A stretch of 9,325 nucleotides of DNA from an uncultured Clostridia bacterium. Lineage in GTDB: Bacteria; Bacillota; Clostridia; Lachnospirales; Lachnospiraceae. The notes beneath the pieces are model-generated. The model was not told the DNA's origin and made no database searches. It saw nothing but the letters and a program-made list of their open reading frames with translations. Of the stretch, positions 1 to 4,729 are shown in pieces (the first letter of the stretch is position 1; every line of letters begins with the position of its first letter). Where the stretch lies: positions 1 to 9,325 of the forward strand of contig CAMJIC010000090.1 of the NCBI GenBank assembly GCA_946405675.1, read 5' to 3'. The position numbers were made by a program, and so were the translations under genes.

Positions 1-1175
1 AACAGGCTCTCCGCGTAAGCCCACTGGAGCAGCAGCGCATGCTTCACGATCCCAATCAGCACAGGCTCCCCCGTCCACCCTATGATCAGCGTGGCAAGAG
101 CGGACGCTTCTTCATTTCGCGCCGGGTTCGTCACCAGGAAAAGATAGTTCGCGCCTTCCCGCAGATAGATCAGGCTCCTTACTGTTTTCTTCAGGTTATC
201 CTGATCCGAATATTTCCCGCCGATCAGATATTCTGTCTGGTACAGCAAAGCCTCATCTCCCGGCCCGTCCCTGAAATGATGAAAATGATCCAGCAGATAC
301 TCCCGGAACAGCAGATCGTCCACCATCCCGCCCCTTGGTGTATCCAGGCTCAGGACGCCTCTGCCAGCCTGCCGTTTGGACAGAAGGTCAGAGCCTGTGA
401 TCTTTTTCCTGGACAGCTTGATGCTTCCGCATACCAGCTCCAGCAGGTCTGCCTTCTTCAATTCTTCAATGCTGTCCGTCGGATCATGACTTTTCCCTTC
501 CGCCTCTTCCCACCGAACCCTGTCAGCCGCATCCTGGCTGTATTCGGATGTCTGTGTCCCGTCGGAATGGATGGTAACCGAATAAGACCTGTCATCCCTG
601 ATCCGGTTCACTTCGCTGCTCACCGAACCGGATTTCTCCGAAGACTCCTTCCTCCCGGCCTCAAACTCACTCTCCGCCTGCCTGACGCCCTGCGCGTCCT
701 TGTATGCGTCCTGAAGCTCCCCGATCGCGTCCGCCCAGGCTGTCTTTGCCATGTATTCCACGGCTTGCTGGTAATAGTATTCCCCTCCTCTGTCCGTCAG
801 GAGCGCATATTGCCCCATCTGAAGCTGGTTTGCTGAAACCTTCCATGGATCCAGCAAAAGACCGGGAAGCTTCGCGCTCAGCTCCTCTGTCACCTTCTCA
901 TTCTCCTTGATATAGCCTGTCAGCTTCTGCACCATCGCATCCCCGGAGAAAGAGTCCCCGCCATAGGCTCCATCCACAGCAAAGAGACCATAATCCTCCA
1001 GCAGGATGTTGTCATATTCCGAAAAAAAGGACCACAGGCCCAGCGAAGTCATATTCGCGCACTGCGCCCGTGCCCCGGACATTCGGACTGCTTCTACGAT
1101 GGCAAAGCCAAAAGCCAGGAACACAACACTCAAAAGACAGAAAAAAACCGTGATCACCGCCCGCTCACGTCCCAT
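1..1175 (-). CDS. DUF5702-family membrane-anchored protein, N-terminal part (runs off the left edge)
   Basis: This ORF is open for 391 codons from an ATG at 1175 to the window edge, with no stop, so the C-terminus is missing. AGGAGG at 1183-1188 sits 7 nt before the ATG and fixes the start. Residues about 7-29 form one hydrophobic N-terminal segment, followed by an extracytoplasmic-type region. Family-like features are the R31 and S34-rich turn after the membrane segment, a block around residues 48-66 (SFFSEYD, then LLEDYGLFAVDG), and a later LREGANYLFL stretch followed by a hydrophobic segment ending in WAYAES. I recognise these as DUF5702, a Bacillota family of unknown function often found near Tad-type pilus genes. 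Residues about 150-240 are charged and low in complexity (EKSGSVSSE), probably a flexible insert. Upstream is a terminator and an unrelated MATE gene, so this gene appears to begin its own unit. Any tad partners would lie left of the window. The family call is from memory of the pattern; function is unknown. Confidence 0.75.
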   Translation of the reverse strand, partial: MGRERAVITVFFCLLSVVFLAFGFAIVEAVRMSGARAQCANMTSLGLWSFFSEYDNILLEDYGLFAVDGAYGGDSFSGDAMVQKLTGYIKENEKVTEELSAKLPGLLLDPWKVSANQLQMGQYALLTDRGGEYYYQQAVEYMAKTAWADAIGELQDAYKDAQGVRQAESEFEAGRKESSEKSGSVSSEVNRIRDDRSYSVTIHSDGTQTSEYSQDAADRVRWEEAEGKSHDPTDSIEELKKADLLELVCGSIKLSRKKITGSDLLSKRQAGRGVLSLDTPRGGMVDDLLFREYLLDHFHHFRDGPGDEALLYQTEYLIGGKYSDQDNLKKTVRSLIYLREGANYLFLVTNPARNEEASALATLIIGWTGEPVLIGIVKHALLLQWAYAESL

Positions 1176-1304
1176 CACTTTACCTCCTCGTATATATCGG
1201 ACGACGCTTTGCATCCGGAATTGCCCGATGCCGCTTCATTTCCACTTTCATCCGCCCTCAGCAGCAAGTGCTCCGGGCTGTCCTGTACACTTATCCTGTA
1301 TCGT

Positions 1305-1313
1305 CTTATAACA
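1305..1313 (-). promoter_or_regulatory. Weak candidate extended -10 promoter for the DUF5702 gene
   Basis: On the minus strand the bases read TGTTATAAG, an extended -10 (TGn plus TATAAG, 5 of 6 to consensus). No good -35 hexamer is found at 16-18 bp. The site lies downstream of the MATE terminator and about 130 nt before the DUF5702 start. It is the best candidate in the gap, but weak. Confidence 0.22.
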
Positions 1314-1374
1314 CGGGGCATGCCGCACTTGCACCTAAAAAGAAGTCCGGGAAAGTTTTTTTGGATGATTGCAC

Positions 1375-1407
1375 AAAAAAGCAGCCGGGGCATAAAAGCC
1401 CCGGCTG
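1375..1407 (-). terminator. Rho-independent terminator of the MATE transcription unit
   Basis: Read on the minus strand, CAGCCGGGG, an 8-nt loop and CCCCGGCTG form a perfect 9-bp stem, followed by C and six T. It lies about 145 nt past the MATE stop codon and before the DUF5702 gene. Confidence 0.85.
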
Positions 1408-1551
1408 TCACGCATCCATTTTCCACCACTGCGTTTCTTTGCCGCTTTTCACCGCTGCCCGCAGCAGTGCAGGCAGCCTTTCAGAATAAACAGCGTTTCG
1501 TCATTCCATGAACTCACGTCACACAGATTGTGCCGTCACCGATCCCGCTGC

Positions 1552-2931
1552 TTATCCGCCGTCAGCGTTCCCGGAAAGCGGCGCCACCACATCCCGGTAC
1601 ACCTTTCTGTAGAAAACCACAGAAATCGTCGTAGAAACAATCTCCGCCGCCAGGAAGCACCACCACACCTGACTGACATCTTTTGTAAGCACCGCCAGCA
1701 GCCATGCCGCAGGGATCAGAACCAGCAGCTGCCTGCACAGGGAAACGATCAGGGAGTAAACTGCCTTTGAAAACGCCTGGAACACCGATCCCAGAATGAT
1801 CCCGATCGCTGCCAGAGGGAAATGAAGCCCGATCTTACGCATAGCGACAACGCCCATGTCCATCATGTTCTGGGAAGCATTGAACAGACTGAGAAGCTGC
1901 CTGGGAAAAGCTTCAAAGCACAAGGTTCCGACACACAGAATGCCGAACGCAAGCGCAAGGGAGAATCTCAATGCAGTGTCGATCCTGTCCCTGCGCTTCG
2001 CCCCATAGTTGTACGCGAGCACTGGGATCAGTCCATTATTCAGGCCAAAGATCGGCATGAAGAAAAAGCTTTGCAGCTTAAAGTACACGCCGAACACCGC
2101 GGCTGCCGTCTCGGAAAACCCGATCAGGATCTTGTTCATCAGGTAACTCATGATGGACCCGATGGACATCATCAGGATCGACGGAACAGCAACCGCATAG
2201 ATCCTGCGGATCACATCCCCAGACGGCCGGAAGATTCCTTTCAGGCTCAGGTGGAGTTCCCTGTTTTTCCTGATATTCAGGATCAGGCCAACCAATGCCG
2301 CGACACACTGTCCCAGCACGGTTGCGTAAGCCGCGCCCGCAACCCCCATCTTCGGAAATCCGAAATAGCCAAAAATCATGATCGGGTCAAAGATCAGGTT
2401 GATGACCGCTCCTGTGATCTGGGAGATCATGGAATACATGGTCTGGCCGGTAGACTGCAGCAGGCGTTCCAATGTCATCTGAAACAGCAGGCCGAAGGAC
2501 AGGCAGCAGACAATCGTCAGGTAAGAGGTTCCGTATTGGACGATCATCTCATTCTGCGTCTGCGCCCGGAAAAACGGCCCGGATGCAAATAAGCCCAGCA
2601 GCACGAAGAACACCGACGAGAGAACCATCAGGAAAAGGCCGTTGTTCGCAGCCTGATCCGCCCGGTCAAACTTCTTCTCTCCCAGGGATTTTGACAAAAG
2701 CGCATTGATTCCCACGCCCGTCCCGGACCCCACCGAGATCATCAGGCTTTGCAGGGGAAATGCAAGGGACACCGCGGTCAGTGCCTGTTCATTGATCTGT
2801 GATACAAAAATGCTGTCAACAATGTTATACAGTGCCTGCACGAGCATGGATACCATCATCGGCAGCGACATGGATATGATCAGTTTCTTTACGGGCATGA
2901 CGCCCATCTTATTCTCCTGAACTTCAGGCAT
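1552..2931 (-). CDS. MATE-family multidrug/Na+ efflux transporter (MepA/DinF-like)
   Basis: The 459-aa product has the usual length of a MATE antiporter, which exports cationic drugs or metabolites across the cytoplasmic membrane using a Na+ or H+ gradient. The sequence shows about 12 hydrophobic segments in two similar halves. The first half carries typical MATE text near residues 24-50 (MVSMLVQALYNIVDSIFVS), then VGSGTGVGINALLS and the loop SKSLGEKKFDRAD. The matching second-half repeat begins near residue 245 (VPSILMMSIGSIMSYLMN). TGGAGG at 2939-2944 lies 7 nt before the ATG at 2931. A second ATG eight codons in (M9, MGVMPVKK) also has an AGGAG 7 nt upstream, so an N-terminus shorter by eight residues is possible. 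The gene starts 23 nt after the 76-aa small protein, suggesting co-transcription. Substrate cannot be read from the sequence. Confidence 0.93.
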   Translation of the reverse strand: MPEVQENKMGVMPVKKLIISMSLPMMVSMLVQALYNIVDSIFVSQINEQALTAVSLAFPLQSLMISVGSGTGVGINALLSKSLGEKKFDRADQAANNGLFLMVLSSVFFVLLGLFASGPFFRAQTQNEMIVQYGTSYLTIVCCLSFGLLFQMTLERLLQSTGQTMYSMISQITGAVINLIFDPIMIFGYFGFPKMGVAGAAYATVLGQCVAALVGLILNIRKNRELHLSLKGIFRPSGDVIRRIYAVAVPSILMMSIGSIMSYLMNKILIGFSETAAAVFGVYFKLQSFFFMPIFGLNNGLIPVLAYNYGAKRRDRIDTALRFSLALAFGILCVGTLCFEAFPRQLLSLFNASQNMMDMGVVAMRKIGLHFPLAAIGIILGSVFQAFSKAVYSLIVSLCRQLLVLIPAAWLLAVLTKDVSQVWWCFLAAEIVSTTISVVFYRKVYRDVVAPLSGNADGG

Positions 2932-2954
2932 GCATCAACCTCCAGATTACCATT

Positions 2955-3185
2955 TTACTCTTTCTTCTTCAGCAGTCCGATCGTCTCAATATCATTTGGC
3001 GTAACCCTGATATTGGTCGTATACTCCTGCCCGTCCGGCAACGCCACCTTCATCTCGATGACCGACCCCGGGACAAGCCCTCTCTCATTGATCGCATGAA
3101 AAAAGGGAAGCACCTTCGGATGCTCCTCCTTAAAAACACCCAGCCTGTCCTTCAGCTTCAATAGTGTCAACGGGTTAATTGCCAT
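2955..3185 (-). CDS. Conserved small protein of unknown function (76 aa)
   Basis: This 76-aa protein begins MAINPLTLLKLKDRL and ends in a lysine-rich tail. It has a short N-terminal helix-like part (1-35), then a stretch rich in beta-type residues (VIEMKVALPDGQEYTTNIRV, residues 42-61) and a C-terminal helix. No signal peptide, membrane segment, cysteine cluster or catalytic motif is visible, so it is probably a soluble cytoplasmic protein. I recognise the pattern, especially the start and the DGQEYTTNIR block, as a small protein that recurs in Lachnospiraceae genomes, but no function is known to me. The start at 3185 has AGGAGG 6 nt upstream; an ATG six bases further out abuts the ribosome binding site and is too close. 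It precedes the MATE gene by 23 nt and probably leads that unit. Confidence 0.82.
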   Translation of the reverse strand: MAINPLTLLKLKDRLGVFKEEHPKVLPFFHAINERGLVPGSVIEMKVALPDGQEYTTNIRVTPNDIETIGLLKKKE

Positions 3186-3191
3186 TTTCAT

Positions 3192-3197
3192 CCTCCT
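3192..3197 (-). promoter_or_regulatory. Ribosome binding site that fixes the start of the 76-aa protein
   Basis: A perfect AGGAGG sits 6 nt before the ATG at 3185. The in-frame ATG at 3191 directly touches it with zero spacing, and the longer open frame up to 3320 has no site of its own, so 3185 is preferred. Confidence 0.75.
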
Positions 3198-3252
3198 GTC
3201 ATATGGTTTGGTATTGCAGTATATCCAATCACGGAACCGGATTATGTGATTG

Positions 3253-3280
3253 TGTATCAGATTAGCGCATCCTCTGTCAA
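3253..3280 (-). promoter_or_regulatory. Candidate promoter of the small protein-MATE unit
   Basis: On the minus strand a perfect TTGACA (3275-3280) is followed after 16 bp by GATACA (3253-3258), a poor -10. It lies about 70 nt before the small protein's start. The -35 is convincing and the -10 is not. Confidence 0.4.
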
Positions 3281-3326
3281 CGTTTACAGCGGTTCCAAAG
3301 AGTCTTATGCCTTGTAGCAAATCACA

Positions 3327-3350
3327 CCCGCAGGCCGGCCTGCCTGCAGG
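3327..3350 (-). terminator. GC-rich hairpin after the WYL gene, possible weak terminator
   Basis: Read on the minus strand, CCTGCAGGC, a 6-nt loop and GCCTGCGGG form a 9-bp stem with one G-U pair. It lies 22 nt past the WYL stop codon. It is not followed by a clear T run (TGTGATTTGC), so termination would be weak. The core GCAGGCCGGCCTGC is also a perfect 14-bp palindrome in the DNA. Confidence 0.35.
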
Positions 3351-3371
3351 AGCGTGACTTGCAACTATGCC

Positions 3372-4355
3372 TTACATGGAGCGCAGGATCTCCTCAAGGT
3401 ACTGCCTGTACTGTTCCTTCACCTGCTCAGGGCCGACGAGCTTCAGCTCTTTCCCGATGGCTGTCAGCCATCCGAAAAACTGGCGGCTGACCGTCACTGT
3501 CACCTGTGCGGAAAACTCATCCTTATTCAGCGGACGCATCCAGATATCCGTCCCGAAGCGGTCCAGTACCACACCAGCAAGATGCTTCCTGCCCTGAAGG
3601 TGCACCTGCACATCCTCTCCGCTGTACATGCCGAATGTCTTTCTGGAAAATGCAGCCACGTCCACAGCCTGTGCCAGCGCTTCCTGGCTTCGCGCATCCT
3701 CCTGTATGGCCATATTGCGCATCTTGTCAACGCGGTAATGGCGCACGCTCCCGGAGCGCTCATCATACCCGATCAGATAATAATTCTCATCATCCCAGAG
3801 CAGGTGCAGCGGGCTCACATTGTAGAAAATCCCCCCATGACGAAGATTCACGGTCTTCTCCATGGTCCACTCCGCATATTGATAGGTGATCTGATGGTTC
3901 CCGAAGATCGCGCTGTGGATCATGTCCACATTGTAATAAATGGTTTCATTCGGCGTCTTAGAACGGTTCAGGACCGTGACCTGGCCGCTCAGCTGCCTGG
4001 CCTGGTCCCGGCTGCATAAGGTCTCCAGCTTCCGGATCAGCTGCTGAGACTTCTTCACCGTAATGAACTTAGACGACTGAACCGCGTCCACCAGAAGCTT
4101 CAGTTCCGCAAGCTCAAACCTGCGCGAAGCGACATAATAGCCGGATGGTTCCTCGTCCCTCCGCACTATGTCCACCCCTGCATCCATCAGCTTATGAATC
4201 TGCGCATAGACCGTCGTACGGTTCAGCCGGATCTGGTAGGTATCCTCAAGGATCCTGATCATATCCACACTCTTCAGAGGATGCTCCTCATCCGTCATCT
4301 GCAGCAGGATCTCAAGCAGATAAAATGTTTTCAGTCCCGGTTCCCCATATCTCAT
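3372..4355 (-). CDS. WYL-domain transcriptional regulator (HTH-WYL-WCX, DeoR/YafY-like)
   Basis: The 327-aa product has the length and layout of a WYL-family regulator. Residues about 1-65 form a winged helix-turn-helix (MIRILEDTYQIRLNRTTVYA, with an RTTVYAQIHKL recognition helix). A linker follows, then the WYL domain near residues 140-225 with the signature version NYYLIGYDE and the ligand-face motif HYRVDKM. A WCX-like C-terminal domain (about 250-327) is suggested by FGWLTAIGKELKLVGPEQV. WYL domains are known to bind nucleotides or nucleic acid ends and to switch regulators, but the ligand here cannot be read. I chose the ATG at 4355 because AGGAGG lies 9 nt upstream and a strong promoter predicts transcription from about 4377; longer in-frame starts lie upstream of that point. 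It is transcribed divergently from the permease-cyclase/mgtE operon, so that operon is a likely target along with its own gene. Target assignment is inference. Confidence 0.92.
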   Translation of the reverse strand: MRYGEPGLKTFYLLEILLQMTDEEHPLKSVDMIRILEDTYQIRLNRTTVYAQIHKLMDAGVDIVRRDEEPSGYYVASRRFELAELKLLVDAVQSSKFITVKKSQQLIRKLETLCSRDQARQLSGQVTVLNRSKTPNETIYYNVDMIHSAIFGNHQITYQYAEWTMEKTVNLRHGGIFYNVSPLHLLWDDENYYLIGYDERSGSVRHYRVDKMRNMAIQEDARSQEALAQAVDVAAFSRKTFGMYSGEDVQVHLQGRKHLAGVVLDRFGTDIWMRPLNKDEFSAQVTVTVSRQFFGWLTAIGKELKLVGPEQVKEQYRQYLEEILRSM

Positions 4356-4364
4356 CTCTTTCAT

Positions 4365-4370
4365 CCTCCT
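4365..4370 (-). promoter_or_regulatory. Ribosome binding site that fixes the WYL regulator start
   Basis: AGGAGG lies 9 nt before the ATG at 4355. Another in-frame ATG (4364) abuts it with no spacing and is less suitable. Confidence 0.7.
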
Positions 4371-4383
4371 GACCGACCGGCCT

Positions 4384-4412
4384 ATTATACGCCACCTTGC
4401 CCAATCTGTCAT
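4384..4412 (-). promoter_or_regulatory. Strong sigma-A-type promoter of the WYL regulator
   Basis: On the minus strand ATGACA (4407-4412, 5 of 6 to TTGACA), a 17-bp spacer and a perfect TATAAT (4384-4389) are seen. The predicted start near 4377 gives a leader of about 21 nt that contains the AGGAGG. This is the best promoter in the window. Confidence 0.8.
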
Positions 4413-4504
4413 CTGCCGCAAAAAAATCTCTTTGTCTCTTTGTTTTTTCTTTGTTCAAAGCCACACTTCTGCCATCCTGCCGTCCCGCTGGCAGGGGTAT
4501 GATT

Positions 4505-4524
4505 TTTGCCATCTCTTTGGCAAA
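4505..4524. promoter_or_regulatory. Operator-like inverted repeat between the divergent promoters
   Basis: TTTGCCA and TGGCAAA are a perfect 7-bp inverted repeat separated by 6 bp. It sits 27 bp upstream of the plus-strand -35 and about 93 bp upstream of the minus-strand -35, with no T run to suggest a terminator. It could bind the WYL regulator or another dimer; this is inference. Confidence 0.45.
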
Positions 4525-4550
4525 TCTCTTCTCTGTGACAAAGAAATAAC

Positions 4551-4579
4551 TTGCCATTTTCCCTCCGAAAAATTACACT
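4551..4579 (+). promoter_or_regulatory. Promoter of the permease-GGDEF/mgtE operon
   Basis: TTGCCA (4551-4556, 5 of 6), a 17-bp spacer and TACACT (4574-4579, 4 of 6) fit a sigma-A promoter. The predicted start is near 4586, giving a leader of about 144 nt before the ATG at 4730. Confidence 0.65.
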
Positions 4580-4588
4580 ATATGTGTA
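4574..4588. promoter_or_regulatory. Small inverted repeat over the -10 and transcription start
   Basis: TACAC and GTGTA are a perfect 5-bp inverted repeat around TATAT. It covers the -10 hexamer and the predicted start, a position where a bound repressor would block the polymerase. It is short, so chance is possible. Confidence 0.3.
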
Positions 4589-4683
4589 TGTTCGGTTCCG
4601 GGAGGAGTGCCCTTTGGGGTATTGCCTGTGTCCAGGCTCACCATCAAAAATCCCTGTGGAACACGAGGCAGCCGGATATACAT
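4584..4683 (+). promoter_or_regulatory. Structured 5' leader RNA of the permease-GGDEF/mgtE operon (unassigned)
   Basis: TGTATGTTCGG (4585-4595) can pair with CCGGATATACA (4672-4682) as an uninterrupted 11-bp closing helix with two G-U pairs. The predicted transcription start lies at its foot. Inside, 4623-4634 can pair with 4657-4670 as a 12-bp stem with two single-base bulges. That leaves a 22-nt A-rich loop and a 27-nt GC-rich arm (4596-4622) that may form a third short hairpin. I do not recognise the core of a known riboswitch: M-box, c-di-GMP-I/II, lysine, guanidine, T-box, glycine and SAM hallmarks were looked for by eye. No intrinsic terminator follows it, so any control would act on translation or RNA stability. 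The same stretch is also open in frame with the permease from a GTG at 4607. Confidence 0.4.
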
Positions 4684-4729
4684 TAAAACAAAAATAGTCG
4701 GTTTTCCTGGAGAGGATTCTGAGACGAAA

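Larger units (their letters stand above)
1178..1551. other. 374-nt intergenic region between the MATE gene and the DUF5702 gene
   Basis: The region holds the rho-independent terminator of the MATE unit (1375-1407) and, beyond it, the presumed promoter and leader of the DUF5702 gene. Minus-strand ORFs here either read through the terminator hairpin or lack a ribosome binding site, so I call no gene. Nothing else clear is seen. Confidence 0.6.

Noticed and set aside
39..836. 265-aa plus-strand ORF at the left end
   Set aside because: It lies antisense to the DUF5702 gene, which has a clear ribosome binding site, membrane anchor and family motifs. The plus-strand product has no recognisable pattern.
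1175..1429. 84-aa minus-strand ORF whose TGA overlaps the DUF5702 ATG
   Set aside because: It starts with a GTG upstream of the terminator hairpin and reads straight through it. The internal ATG (1321) has no ribosome binding site, and its last codons are simply the DUF5702 ribosome binding site. The overlap looks like translational coupling but is probably chance.
4312..4557. 81-aa minus-strand ORF with a GGAGG before its ATG
   Set aside because: It runs across the strong WYL promoter and overlaps the WYL gene start out of frame. The protein is rich in charged residues with no recognisable pattern. The ribosome binding site is good, so it is not excluded, but the evidence is too thin.
4607..4729. 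In-frame 41-codon upstream extension of the permease-GGDEF gene from a GTG
   Set aside because: The ribosome binding site is only 1 nt from the GTG, the added residues are unlike permease N-termini, and the family-like sequence begins at the ATG at 4730.
4584..4729. M-box (Mg2+) or c-di-GMP riboswitch ahead of the cyclase/mgtE operon
   Set aside because: The gene content made these attractive, but their conserved core sequences were not found by eye. The leader is reported only as an unassigned fold.
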